A stretch of 64,000 nt of DNA from Arthrobacter sp. (GTDB lineage Bacteria > Actinomycetota > Actinomycetes > Actinomycetales > Micrococcaceae): positions 41,093 through 105,092 of the forward strand of contig JAHFUZ010000013.1 of NCBI GenBank assembly GCA_023264815.1. Direction: 5' to 3'. Numbering within the stretch: the first letter of the stretch is position 1; each line of letters opens with the position of its first letter. Positions 55,442 to 63,600 of this stretch are shown in pieces. Made by a program: the position numbers and the translations under genes. A model generated the notes under the pieces. It did no database searches and was not told where the DNA came from. It worked only from the letters and a program-made list of their open reading frames with translations.

Positions 55442-56113
55442 TCAGGGCCCCTTCTGCAGTCTCTGCTCCGCGTCCGTGGACCGGTGTCCGAAACGGGGAA
55501 TGAACCCTGGGACCTGCCGCCGGTACGCCGCATAGGCCTCGCCAAACTCGGCCTCCATCACCCGCTCCTCCCGCCGGGCCAGGCGGAGGTAAACGATGAC
55601 CAGGACCGGGAACATCACCAGGGTCAGCAGGGTGGGCCACTGCAGCAGGAAACCTGCCATGATGATCAGGAACCCCACATACTGCGGATGCCGCACCCTG
55701 GCATACGGGCCCGTGACCGCCATTCGGTGGTCCCGCTGGGCTGCGAAAAGAACCTGCCACGACAGGTACAGCAGGATGAGCCCTGCCGCGATCAGCAGGT
55801 TACTCAGAAGGTGCAGCGGGCTCAGGTGCGGGTCCCCCTGCCACCCGGCAAGGTCCTGCCACAAATGCCCCGTGTTGTGGCTCAGCAGATCCCCGCCCGG
55901 TAACCGGTCACCCAGCCAGCCCGAGAGCAGGTAGATCGTCAGCGGAAAACCATACATCTCGGTGAACAGCGCCACGATGAACGCCGAAAACCCGCCCAGG
56001 GCCCGCCAGTCCAGCTTTGTCCTGGGCCGGACAAAACTGAAAGCGAAAATGATGAACACTGCCGAATTGATGATCACCAGCCACCACAGGTCATACCCGT
56101 AATCAGTGGACAT
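55442..56113 (-). CDS. ICMT-like membrane methyltransferase (copy 2)
   Basis: 223 residues; AGGAGGT ribosome site. Nearly colinear with the protein at 40272-40955: WLVIINSAVFIIFAFSFV, TKLDWRALGGFSAFIV and GPYARVRHPQYVGF are shared. It again overlaps the preceding DUF2933 gene, by 11 bases. Same predicted SAM-dependent methyl transfer on a lipid or isoprenoid-type substrate, still unknown. Confidence 0.82.
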   Translation of the reverse strand: MSTDYGYDLWWLVIINSAVFIIFAFSFVRPRTKLDWRALGGFSAFIVALFTEMYGFPLTIYLLSGWLGDRLPGGDLLSHNTGHLWQDLAGWQGDPHLSPLHLLSNLLIAAGLILLYLSWQVLFAAQRDHRMAVTGPYARVRHPQYVGFLIIMAGFLLQWPTLLTLVMFPVLVIVYLRLARREERVMEAEFGEAYAAYRRQVPGFIPRFGHRSTDAEQRLQKGP

Positions 56114-56411
56114 GCCCGGCACCTCCTGACGACCCGGGGCGTCCGGAGGCGTCCCCGCTCTCCTGCCCGCCGTGTCCCTGGTGAGAGCCGCCATGACCGC
56201 CGTGGCTTCCGTGCCCGAACATGCACAAGCTCATCACCAGCACCACACCGAGATAGGGCAGCGAGTCCAGGATATGGAGCCAGTGGTTGGTGATGAGGTA
56301 GACCGCCGCCGCTGCTATCAGGACGATCAGCAAGGTCTGCGTCCAAGGCGGGAATGGGGGGCGCGCTGCTCGGGGTAGTTCGGGGCCGCGTGAACCGGGA
56401 AGACTGCTCAT
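56103..56411 (-). CDS. DUF2933 small membrane protein (copy 2)
   Basis: 102 residues from ATG 56409-56411. Two hydrophobic segments (about 25-62) with YLITNHWLHILDSLPYLG, close to copy 1, then a tail with GHGSHGGHGGSHQGHGG, His-rich and likely metal-binding. It is divergent from the HMA gene at 56638 and may share the copper-responsive region. Confidence 0.8.
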   Translation of the reverse strand: MSSLPGSRGPELPRAARPPFPPWTQTLLIVLIAAAAVYLITNHWLHILDSLPYLGVVLVMSLCMFGHGSHGGHGGSHQGHGGQESGDASGRPGSSGGAGHVH

Positions 56412-56503
56412 GCCTCGATTCTCGGTGTACAGCGCCGAACCGGGATAGGGCACAAGGGCCCCGTACCCGCCACCGTTGAACGAACTTTTTCCTATATGGA
56501 CCC

Positions 56504-56533
56504 TTGCGCATACATACCCCCTGGGGGTATATT
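56504..56533 (+). promoter_or_regulatory. Promoter with CsoR-type operator before HMA protein 1
   Basis: TTGCGC (56504-56509) and TATATT (56528-56533) are 18 bases apart. The spacer and -10 are covered by CATACCCCCTGGGGGTATA (56513-56531), a near-perfect CsoR palindrome. Bound apo-CsoR would block RNA polymerase; copper would release it. Confidence 0.85.
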
Positions 56534-56637
56534 GCTGGTGTTGTCAGTGACGTGGTTTTGTCCAGGCCTCCAAGCCGTTACAGCCGGTCATCCCCAACAG
56601 CGTCCCCTTTGCATCCCTCTTCCGAAGGAAAACTGAC

Positions 56638-56982
56638 ATGTGTGGAACCAGCGAATCACGGACCCAACTTCCCCTGGCCTCTGCTGCGCAGCATGGTTGC
56701 AGCTGCTGCGCCCCGGCCGCGGACAGCCAGGCCGGCGTTGCAGCCGCGGCCCGGCCGCAGGTGCAGGCTTCCGGTGCCCAGTACACCCTTGAAGGCCTGA
56801 CGTGCGGGCATTGTGTCCAGACCGTTGAAAAGGCCGCCTCCGGCGTATCAGGAGTCCACTCCGCGCGCGTGGACCTGGTCCCTGGCGGGACGTCCCGCCT
56901 CACCGTCACCGGCACCCACGACCCGGATGCTTTGGCCGATGCAGTGCGGTCCTCCGGCTACGCCATGGCCGGGACGAAGTAG
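56638..56982 (+). CDS. HMA copper-binding protein with Cys-rich N-terminus (1)
   Basis: 114 residues. The C-terminal part (about 48-114) is a standard heavy-metal-associated domain with GLTCGHCVQTVEKA (Cys56, Cys59). Before it lies an extension that starts MCGT...RTQLPLAS and carries GCSCC (Cys21, 23, 24). The same extension occurs in the protein at 62443, so it is a real domain and not noise. AAGGA precedes the ATG. A copper chaperone or buffer with two binding parts is inferred. Confidence 0.85.
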   Translation: MCGTSESRTQLPLASAAQHGCSCCAPAADSQAGVAAAARPQVQASGAQYTLEGLTCGHCVQTVEKAASGVSGVHSARVDLVPGGTSRLTVTGTHDPDALADAVRSSGYAMAGTK

Positions 56983-57000
56983 ACATTCACCCTGCCGGCA

Positions 57001-57039
57001 GAAACCGGGGAGGCCAGGTTCCCCGACCTCCCCGGTTTC
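57001..57039. terminator. Bidirectional terminator after HMA protein 1
   Basis: GAAACCGGGGAGG (57001-57013) and CCTCCCCGGTTTC (57027-57039) form a perfect 13-bp stem between the HMA gene and the convergent membrane protein gene. Confidence 0.75.
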
Positions 57040-57056
57040 CTGGCCAGATGGGAGCG

Positions 57057-57494
57057 TCAGTGACCAGGGCCCGTGTGGTCGCCCGTATGGTCCACGGTGG
57101 GTTCGGGCCCGGGGTTTACACCGGGCCCGGTGCCGCTGATGGCCGGCCCGATGACGAACGCGGACAGGGAGAACATGGCGGCGAAGACCAGCAGGCCAAG
57201 GGCAGGCGCAACCCAGCTGCCGAACCGCCGATAGAGCCTGACCAGCATGGGAATAGAGGCAAGGAGCCCCAGCGCACCGAACAAGGCGGTGCCGCCGGAA
57301 CCGGCGACCAATGCGGTCCCGGCAAGCAGCCCGATATGGTGCAGGACGTGCGGCAGGAGCCCCACGATCAGCCCGACCGCACCGACCAGCATGTGCCACA
57401 ACGCATGGAGCCTTCCCCTGAGGTCATGTGAAGGAGCCGGGCCGGGCCGACCATGGGTGGCCGGTGGATGATGGGAGGAATGGTCAGCTGTCAC
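57057..57494 (-). CDS. Membrane protein with His-rich termini, unknown
   Basis: 145 residues. Both ends are rich in His (TADHSSHHPPATHG; TVDHTGDHTGPGH), with four hydrophobic segments between (about 33-125) and a Gly-rich turn. Such ends often bind metals. No family recognised; it is in the copper core and converges on the HMA gene. Confidence 0.65.
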   Translation of the reverse strand: MTADHSSHHPPATHGRPGPAPSHDLRGRLHALWHMLVGAVGLIVGLLPHVLHHIGLLAGTALVAGSGGTALFGALGLLASIPMLVRLYRRFGSWVAPALGLLVFAAMFSLSAFVIGPAISGTGPGVNPGPEPTVDHTGDHTGPGH

Positions 57495-57539
57495 GGACTC
57501 TACATCCAGGTATTTCGCGTCCGGAACCTGCTGGATGGC

Positions 57540-57986
57540 TCATTCCACGGGCTCCCGGCCCGACCGGACGACGAGCACCGGGGACGGCGAGTGATGAACC
57601 AGCTGGGTTGATACCGATCCAAGCAGCAGCCCGGTGAACCCGCCCAAACCCCGGGAGCCAACAACCAGCAGATCAGCGTTCTCCGCGGCCCGGAGGAGGA
57701 CCGCGGCCGCGGTGCCCTGGTCAACCTCGCCGCTGATGGGGACCCCTTTGTTTTCCACCCGCTTCAGCGCTTCAGCCTGGAGCCGGCGGGCAACCTGGGG
57801 AAAAAGGTCCGGGTCATGGATCAGGCCTTCCATCCCTACCGTCACCGGCGGGAACGCCCACGCGGTCACGGCGTGAACTTCGCCGTTACGCAGTCGCGCC
57901 TCTTCTACAGCCCACTCCAGGGCTCGGCGTGAGGGAGCAGAACCATCGACCCCCACAACGATCCGAAACATGCCATTGCCACCCAT
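57540..57986 (-). CDS. Universal stress protein (UspA family)
   Basis: 148 residues from ATG 57984-57986 with GGAAGGCGG close by; a start at 57971 is also possible. Usp fold with VVGVDGSAPSRRAL and ATP loop GSRGLGGFTGLLLGSVS, similar to the protein at 32446-32913. It lies between the His-rich membrane protein and the divergent csoR promoter. Confidence 0.87.
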   Translation of the reverse strand: MGGNGMFRIVVGVDGSAPSRRALEWAVEEARLRNGEVHAVTAWAFPPVTVGMEGLIHDPDLFPQVARRLQAEALKRVENKGVPISGEVDQGTAAAVLLRAAENADLLVVGSRGLGGFTGLLLGSVSTQLVHHSPSPVLVVRSGREPVE

Positions 57987-58213
57987 GGGTACCGCCTTCC
58001 GCCAGCTTTTCACGTTTGCCCCAGTGTTTCCCCACCTGCTGTTCACCGCAAGGGTCAGAAGTCCCCTGGCGGGCAGCACCCTACCCGGCGGTGGAACAAC
58101 CCCCCCCCCGCCGCATCATGAGATCCCGATGTAATAAGCGGGGACCCGGCAGCCGCAACATCCGGACAGGTACGACCATATCCGATCGGTCACATGGATA
58201 CTCCCGTGCGCAC

Positions 58214-58243
58214 TGGCACCCCTACCCCCGGGGGGTATATAAT
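58214..58243 (+). promoter_or_regulatory. csoR promoter with CsoR-type operator
   Basis: TACCCCCGGGGGGTATA (58223-58239) overlaps the -10 TATAAT (58238-58243); TGGCAC (58214-58219) is a -35-like element 18 bases upstream. AAAGGA follows before the csoR ATG. Autoregulation is expected. Confidence 0.85.
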
Positions 58244-58266
58244 CGGGGACGCTGAAAGGAATTCCG

Positions 58267-58587
58267 ATGAACCAGAACATTGACAGCCTCCCTTCCGCCG
58301 ATGTAGCGGACTACGGGTACAGCAGCGAAAAAGAGGCTTACCTGCGGCGCTTGAAGCGCATTGAGGGCCAGGTGCGCGGGATCGCCCGCATGGTCGGTGA
58401 AGATGCCTACTGCATCGACATCCTGACCCAGGTCGCGGCGGTGAACAAGGCGCTGCATGCGGTCAGCCTGGGCCTGCTCGAAGAACATATAGGACACTGC
58501 GTGGTGAATGCCGTGGCCGCCTCCGATGAGGCCGGCGAAGCCAAAGTCAAGGAAGCAACAGACGCCATTGGGCGCCTGCTGCGCTAA
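58267..58587 (+). CDS. csoR: Copper-sensing repressor CsoR
   Basis: 106 residues, DUF156 helical fold. Cu(I) ligands are intact: Cys49, His74, Cys78, with the same +25/+29 spacing as Cys36-His61-Cys65 of mycobacterial CsoR. RLKRIEGQVRGIARM is the DNA-facing helix. It heads a transcript with copZ and copA and should repress the four promoters in the window that carry its palindrome. Confidence 0.95.
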   Translation: MNQNIDSLPSADVADYGYSSEKEAYLRRLKRIEGQVRGIARMVGEDAYCIDILTQVAAVNKALHAVSLGLLEEHIGHCVVNAVAASDEAGEAKVKEATDAIGRLLR

Positions 58588-58606
58588 GGACGAAGGAGAA
58601 ACCGTC

Positions 58607-58831
58607 ATGAGCGTGAAGACAACGGTCAATATTTCCGGGATGCACTGCGGCCACTGCGTGGCGTCGGTGACCGAGGAACTGAGGGAGCTCGACGGGGTCA
58701 CTGGTGTGGACGTGACACTGAACAAAGATGGCGTCTCGGTTGCCACCATCACCTCGGTAGCCGAGCTGGACCCCGAACAGATCGGCGCGGCGATAGCCGA
58801 AGCAGGCTACGCCGTCGCCGCCGGGGGTTAG
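58607..58831 (+). CDS. copZ: CopZ-like copper chaperone
   Basis: 74 residues, a single HMA domain with [13 protein letters not shown] (Cys15, Cys18). The start at 58607 has GAAGGAG before it. CopZ delivers Cu(I) to the pump and to CsoR. 19 bases after csoR and 2 bases before copA. Confidence 0.92.
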   Translation: MSVKTTVNISGMHCGHCVASVTEELRELDGVTGVDVTLNKDGVSVATITSVAELDPEQIGAAIAEAGYAVAAGG

Positions 58832-58833
58832 GC

Positions 58834-61122
58834 ATGGACACCGAAATCCTTGCCCCCGGTACCCGGATCCTCGAGCTGGACATCCAGGGCATGACGTGTG
58901 CGTCCTGCGTTGCCCGGGTCGAGCGGAAACTGGGCAAGCTCGAAGGCGTCGACGCCACCGTGAACCTGCCCCTGGAGTCGGCCCGGGTGATCGTCCCGGA
59001 CACCATATCCGACCAGCAGATCATCGACACTGTCACTGCCACGGGATACTCGGCCGCGCTCAAGGCCGAACACAGCGCCCCGGAAAAGCCGCCAGCCGAC
59101 GTGGAGCCGGCACAGCGAACCGGGTCTGGCGGGGATGATGCGGCTGTGGCACGGGCAGCGGCCGGCAGGAGCCTGCGGCCCCGCCTCTACGTGGCAGCCC
59201 TCCTGACCCTGCCGGTCCTGGTGATCTCCATGGTCCCGGCCGCGCAGTTCCCGCACTGGGGCTGGGCGGCTCTGGTCCTCAGCACGCCCGTGATCAGCTG
59301 GGCCGCCTGGCCCTTCCACCGGGCCGCAGCCATCAACGCCCGGCACCTCGCCTCCACCATGGACACCCTGGTATCCATCGGCGTCAGCGCCGCCTTCCTT
59401 TTCTCGGCATGGCAGCTTCTGGCCGATCCGTTCCTGACGGCACATCCCGGCATGAACATGAGCGGCCACGCCCTGTACTTCGAAGTCGCAGCCGTTGTCA
59501 CCACCTTCCTGCTGCTGGGCCGCTATCTGGAAGCCAACGCCAAACAGCGCGCAGGCGACGCCCTGCGCGCGCTGCTGAACCTGGGCGCCAAGGAAGCCAC
59601 TGTGATCCGGAACGGGGCAGAGTCCCGGGTCCTTGTTGACCGGCTCGTACCAGGCGATGTGTTCCTCGTCCGCCCGGGGGAAAAAATCCCCACCGACGGC
59701 TACGTCGTGGAGGGCCAGAGCGCCGTTGATGCCTCGCTCATTACCGGTGAAGCGCTGCCGGTCGACGTCGGGGTGGACGACACGGTAATCGGGGCAACGA
59801 TTAACACCAACGGACGGTTGCTGGTCAAAGCCACCCGCGTCGGCAGCGAAACGACCCTTGCCCAGATGGGCCGGCTTGTCAGCCAGGCCCAGAGCGGCAA
59901 GGCAGCGATCGCCCGGCTGGCCGACCGGATCAGCGCCGTCTTCGTCCCGGTCGTGCTGGGAATTTCCGCAGCCACCTTCGCCGGATGGCTCCTTGCCACC
60001 GGCAACCCGCAGGCGGCCTTCACCGCCGCAGTGGCCGTGCTCGTCATCGCGTGCCCGTGCGCACTGGGGCTTGCAACACCGACAGCACTGCTGACCGGAA
60101 CGGGCCGGGGAGCGCAACTGGGCATCCTGATCAAGGGCCCGCAGGTCCTTGAAGACACCAGGACCGTGGACACCATCGTGCTGGACAAAACCGGAACAGT
60201 CACCAGCGGCAAGCTGTCCGTGTCCGCTGTCCAAAGCCTGGACGGGACCGGCAGGAACGAGCTGCTCACCCTGGCCGGGGCAGTGGAAGCGGCAAGCGAA
60301 CACCCGGTAGCACACGCCATCGCCCAGGCAGCAAGGACGACGGCGCCGCTGCCGGCGGTCACCGACTTTGTCAGCGCAGCCGGCGGCGGCGTCCGCGGGA
60401 CCGTCAACGGACACGCAGTCGTCGTCGGACGCTCAGGCTGGCTGCGGGACAACGGCATTGACGAACCGGCCGATGGCCAGCAGATGCTGCGAAGGCTGGA
60501 GGACTCGGGCGCCACGGTGCTATGGGTCGGCATCGACGGAGAACCCGCAGGACTGATCAGCCTCACTGACACCGTCAAACCGGGCTCGGCCGCCGCGATC
60601 GCGCGGCTGAAGGACCTGGGGCTGCGTCCCGTTCTGCTCACCGGCGATAACGCCTCGGCCGCGTTGACCGTCGCCGCGCAGGTCGGCATCCCGGCCGAGG
60701 ATGTGCTGGCCGGGGTCCTGCCTGAAGGCAAGGTGGCCGCCGTGCGCCGGCTGCAGGACGCCGGAGCGACAGTGGCCATGGCCGGGGACGGCGTGAACGA
60801 CGCTGCAGCCCTGGCCCAGGCCGACCTGGGCATCGCCATGGGCAGCGGCACCGACGTGGCCATCGCGGCCGCGGATCTGACGGTCATGGGAAGCGACCTT
60901 GGGCAGGTCGCTCAAGCCATCGAACTGTCCCGCCGCACACTGGGCACGATCAAGACCAACCTGTTCTGGGCGTTCTTCTACAACGCCGTCGGCATCCCGG
61001 TCGCCGCGCTGGGGCTGCTCAACCCGATGATCGCAGGCGCTGCAATGGCCGCCAGCTCAGTTCTGGTGGTTACCAACTCCTTGCGGCTGCGCCGCTTCGG
61101 GCGCCCCGCAGCGAGGATGTAA
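58834..61122 (+). CDS. copA: Cu(I)-exporting P1B-1 ATPase CopA
   Basis: 762 residues. N-terminal HMA domain with GMTCASC (about 19-25), eight membrane segments, TM6 motif CPC (Cys407-Pro408-Cys409), phosphorylation DKTGT, HP locus SEHPVAHAI and [10 protein letters not shown], plus the late-segment NAVGIPVAA and [15 protein letters not shown]. These are the full set for Cu(I) export. In one transcript with csoR and copZ; ended by the hairpin at 61148-61199. Confidence 0.95.
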   Translation: MDTEILAPGTRILELDIQGMTCASCVARVERKLGKLEGVDATVNLPLESARVIVPDTISDQQIIDTVTATGYSAALKAEHSAPEKPPADVEPAQRTGSGGDDAAVARAAAGRSLRPRLYVAALLTLPVLVISMVPAAQFPHWGWAALVLSTPVISWAAWPFHRAAAINARHLASTMDTLVSIGVSAAFLFSAWQLLADPFLTAHPGMNMSGHALYFEVAAVVTTFLLLGRYLEANAKQRAGDALRALLNLGAKEATVIRNGAESRVLVDRLVPGDVFLVRPGEKIPTDGYVVEGQSAVDASLITGEALPVDVGVDDTVIGATINTNGRLLVKATRVGSETTLAQMGRLVSQAQSGKAAIARLADRISAVFVPVVLGISAATFAGWLLATGNPQAAFTAAVAVLVIACPCALGLATPTALLTGTGRGAQLGILIKGPQVLEDTRTVDTIVLDKTGTVTSGKLSVSAVQSLDGTGRNELLTLAGAVEAASEHPVAHAIAQAARTTAPLPAVTDFVSAAGGGVRGTVNGHAVVVGRSGWLRDNGIDEPADGQQMLRRLEDSGATVLWVGIDGEPAGLISLTDTVKPGSAAAIARLKDLGLRPVLLTGDNASAALTVAAQVGIPAEDVLAGVLPEGKVAAVRRLQDAGATVAMAGDGVNDAAALAQADLGIAMGSGTDVAIAAADLTVMGSDLGQVAQAIELSRRTLGTIKTNLFWAFFYNAVGIPVAALGLLNPMIAGAAMAASSVLVVTNSLRLRRFGRPAARM

Positions 61123-61147
61123 CACTCCCGCCCGTGAGGCAGGGATG

Positions 61148-61199
61148 CTGAAGGCCGGTGATGCACTGCCCCCAAGGCAGCGCATCACCGGCCCTTCAA
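61148..61199. terminator. Terminator shared by copA and NlpC copy B
   Basis: CTGAAGGCCGGTGATGC pairs with GCATCACCGGCCCTTCA (one bulge) over a short loop, between the convergent copA and NlpC genes. Confidence 0.75.
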
Positions 61200-61212
61200 T
61201 GATCTATGGCCT

Positions 61213-61998
61213 CTACTTGCCGGCGCGGACGAACGTGACCGCACCCTTGGAGGTCATCCAGGTCAGGGGGTGGACGGCTGTTTCGTTTTTGCCGTTCAGG
61301 CCTGAGCTGAGGACCTGGCCATTGCCGACATAGATTCCTACGTGGCCGGGCTGCATGACCATGTCGCCGGGCTGGGGGTCGGTGACAACGGTGCCGTAGT
61401 TCATGAACTGCATCGGGCCGAGGTCTCCGACCGGGATGCCGGCCGCGTTGAGGGCGTTTTCGACCAGCCGGGTACAGTCCTGGATCATGCCGATCTGGGC
61501 ATAGGCGGAAGAAACCATGATGGCGTTGATGCCGCCGGCTGCCGGGGCGGCCACGGGGGCAGCGGGTGCCGGGGTGACAGTGATCTGGGCCTTCGCCGGG
61601 GCGGCTGCCTGCGTTCTGACCGCGGCAGACGCGGCTGGAGCCGCCGCCTTGGGTGCCTCAACAGCGACAGGTTTCGGGGCTTCCACGACCGGCGCCGGGG
61701 TTGTCTTCACGGCGGGACGCTCGAAGGCAATCTGAACTGTGGCATCTGCGCTGAGCGGGGTCTGTACCTGGCTGGTCACTTCCAGGTTCGACGCCGGCTC
61801 GGCTTCACGCTGGGTGGGGGCGTCTGCTGCCTGGGCGGCGATACCGCTAGTCAGAACCAGCCCGGAAGCTGCTGCGATGACGGCTGCCTGACGCCCCACG
61901 CTGCCGGCGTTGTCGGTAACGGACTTGGATAGTACAGCCAGGGGGCTGGTGCGGACAGGGACCGCGCGGCGGCGGCCGTGAGCTTTGCCATTGGGCAT
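61213..61998 (-). CDS. Secreted NlpC/P60-like peptidoglycan hydrolase (copy B)
   Basis: 261 residues. ATG 61996-61998 is placed directly after the riboswitch; a much longer reading upstream runs through the riboswitch and the opposite-strand HMA gene and is not real. Same plan as copy A: export signal ending IAAQAAD, Ala/Pro/Val linker (shorter), catalytic QDCTRLV and GHVGIYVGNG. The C-terminal domain is almost identical to copy A, with single substitutions such as TVVTDP for TVVSDP. Confidence 0.87.
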   Translation of the reverse strand: MPNGKAHGRRRAVPVRTSPLAVLSKSVTDNAGSVGRQAAVIAAASGLVLTSGIAAQAADAPTQREAEPASNLEVTSQVQTPLSADATVQIAFERPAVKTTPAPVVEAPKPVAVEAPKAAAPAASAAVRTQAAAPAKAQITVTPAPAAPVAAPAAGGINAIMVSSAYAQIGMIQDCTRLVENALNAAGIPVGDLGPMQFMNYGTVVTDPQPGDMVMQPGHVGIYVGNGQVLSSGLNGKNETAVHPLTWMTSKGAVTFVRAGK

Positions 61999-62004
61999 GA
62001 AAGG

Positions 62005-62190
62005 GCCTCTCCCACTGCCTGCGAGGTTAGCTGTCGGATTCGGATGGGAGACACCCGGCCGCGCCGGTGCATAAGGCACCAGGCACGGCTTCACCCCAAG
62101 GCCTGCCCGAAGCAGGCCACTGTTGGTTTCCCCGTCTCTGCCGGACGAAAGATGCGAATGGATCCCGGGCAGCGGCAGAGTTAGGCGAGT
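62005..62190 (-). promoter_or_regulatory. c-di-AMP riboswitch of NlpC copy B
   Basis: Read on the minus strand: GGGGAAACC, TTGGGGTGAAGCC and CCGAATCCGACAGCTAACCT, all in order and closely matching the leader at 1485-1655. The variable stem between differs (GTGCCTTATGCAC) in the way expected when base pairing is kept. Confidence 0.87.
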
Positions 62191-62302
62191 CTGCTCGGGA
62201 GTGCCGCATTCGGAGAAACCGGCACGGCTTAGACCGTACTTCACAACAGCAACATTTGTCACATTCCGGTAACGCCGCGCCCGGCCACGCCTCCCCTGCC
62301 AC

Positions 62303-62331
62303 TTGCAACCTATACCCAGCGGGGGTATATT
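62303..62331 (+). promoter_or_regulatory. Promoter with CsoR-type operator before HMA protein 2
   Basis: TTGCAA (62303-62308) and TATATT (62326-62331), 17 bases apart; TATACCCAGCGGGGGTATA (62311-62329) spans spacer and -10. One arm has a mismatch relative to the other sites. Confidence 0.8.
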
Positions 62332-62442
62332 TTTTGATGTTGTCAGTGAAGTGGTATGTCCCCGGCCGGTGCCCCGCACCGCCCTCTCACAGCCGTTCAA
62401 CCCCAGCGCCCATAAGTCCTTCGTCAAGGAATGGAAACTGAC

Positions 62443-62760
62443 ATGTGTGGAACTGAAGCCCGTACCCAGCTGCCGCTTGCATCCTCGGCATCCGGGTGCA
62501 GCTGCTGCTCGCCCCAAGACTCGGCTGTCCCCTCGGCAACAGCCGGAACCAGCGCCGTGGAATTCGCGGTGGATGGTCTTACCTGCGGGCATTGCGTTCA
62601 GACGGTCGAGAAGGCTGTCTCCTTCCTGGAGGGGGTCGAATCGGCCTCTGTCGAGCTGGTCCCGGGCGGCCGCTCGCGCCTGCTGGTAGGAGGTAGGGCA
62701 GATGAGGCTGCCGTGCGCGAGGCCGTCACCGCCGCCGGCTATACGTTCGCCGGAAGCTAG
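62443..62760 (+). CDS. HMA copper-binding protein with Cys-rich N-terminus (2)
   Basis: 105 residues from the ATG of MCGT, chosen because it matches the start and the AAGGAA...CTGACATG context of the gene at 56638 (an earlier in-frame ATG at 62431 would add METD). N-terminal extension MCGT...RTQLPLAS with GCSCC (Cys19, 21, 22), then the HMA domain with GLTCGHCVQTVEKA (Cys48, Cys51). Sequence between is diverged, so the conserved Cys and RTQLPLAS are probably selected. Confidence 0.85.
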   Translation: MCGTEARTQLPLASSASGCSCCSPQDSAVPSATAGTSAVEFAVDGLTCGHCVQTVEKAVSFLEGVESASVELVPGGRSRLLVGGRADEAAVREAVTAAGYTFAGS

Positions 62761-62777
62761 GCATTTCCTCCGGTAAC

Positions 62778-62806
62778 TTCCTCCTTCCGGGCTCCGGAAG
62801 GAGGAA
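62778..62806 (+). terminator. Terminator of HMA protein 2
   Basis: TTCCTCCTTCCGG and CCGGAAGGAGGAA, a perfect 13-bp stem with a three-base loop, 17 bases after the stop. Confidence 0.8.
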
Positions 62807-62995
62807 CCGGTCTGGGCGGCTCGCCGGACAGGCCCGCCGCCTCTAACCCGCGCCCCGCACCTCAACTGACGTGGGAGCAGTGAAACCGAATGCCGGCCGC
62901 GCACGTTGTACCAGCACGGCAGGGACTGCCCTGAAGCGGCGTGCCCGGTAGGCTGAAGCTGTACTGCCGCCCTGGACTGAAAGGAGGAAGACCTC

Positions 62996-63466
62996 GTGAC
63001 CGCATCATCCCAGCGCCGCCTCACCGCCTTCCTCCTGAGTGCGGGCTTCCTCGTAGCTGCCTTGGCCATCATCGTCGGGATCTTCGGCATGCACGTCATG
63101 ACCGGCGCCCACGACATGGGTCCCGGCCACAGCATGACCGCAGCTGGCGGCGGTCCGGTCGTGCAGCTGCAGACCATGCCGGTCAGCCACTCCCATAAAA
63201 CGATGACGGACGGTGCTGCTGAGGCTCCCGCTGTAGTCACCGGTTCATCCGCTTCGTCCTGTGCCCCGGCAGGGTCCTGCCCGGAGATGACGGCCGGTGC
63301 GGCTGCCTGCGTCCTGGCTCCGGGAACCACGACTCTCGCAGCCCCGCTTCCGGGAACAGCCTCCTATGAGCTGCCGGATTTCGGTGCCGCGGCCGCAGCG
63401 ACAAGGACCTATTCCTACTCACCGGACAGCCCCTCCCCCGGTGACCTCTGTATCAGCCGGACGTAA
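62996..63466 (+). CDS. Membrane protein with His/Met-rich region (DUF6153-like)
   Basis: 156 residues from GTG with AAGGAGG eight bases before it. A membrane segment (about 10-33), then MHVMTGAHDMGPGHSM and PVSHSHKTM, rich in His and Met, and two Cys-containing stretches (SSCAPAGSCPEM). The tail is Ala/Thr/Pro-rich. It resembles actinobacterial DUF6153 proteins; copper binding outside the cell is inferred from ligands and neighbours. Confidence 0.65.
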   Translation: MTASSQRRLTAFLLSAGFLVAALAIIVGIFGMHVMTGAHDMGPGHSMTAAGGGPVVQLQTMPVSHSHKTMTDGAAEAPAVVTGSSASSCAPAGSCPEMTAGAAACVLAPGTTTLAAPLPGTASYELPDFGAAAAATRTYSYSPDSPSPGDLCISRT

Positions 63467-63600
63467 ACCCTTCCTCAGCGCCTTGCCCTGCACCAGCGCA
63501 CCGTCCACCCGGCAGCGACATACGGCCCGGCCGTCTTACCTAGGCTGCCACTTATAAGGCGTCCCCGCGCGCCGCTGATACTTTTGAGGACCTGATTTTC

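Larger units (their letters stand above)
61148..62220 (-). repeat. Inverted duplicate unit B (leader, riboswitch, NlpC, terminator)
   Basis: Opposite-orientation counterpart of 1441-2522, including the leader GAATGCGGCACTCC, the riboswitch and the terminator. Confidence 0.85.

Noticed and set aside
58828..60414. Minus-strand frame of 528 codons
   Set aside because: Antisense of copA; no recognisable domain or ribosome site.
61213..63330. A 705-codon reading on the minus strand running into NlpC copy B
   Set aside because: It crosses the riboswitch and lies opposite the HMA and DUF6153-like genes; the true start is the ATG at 61998 as in copy A.
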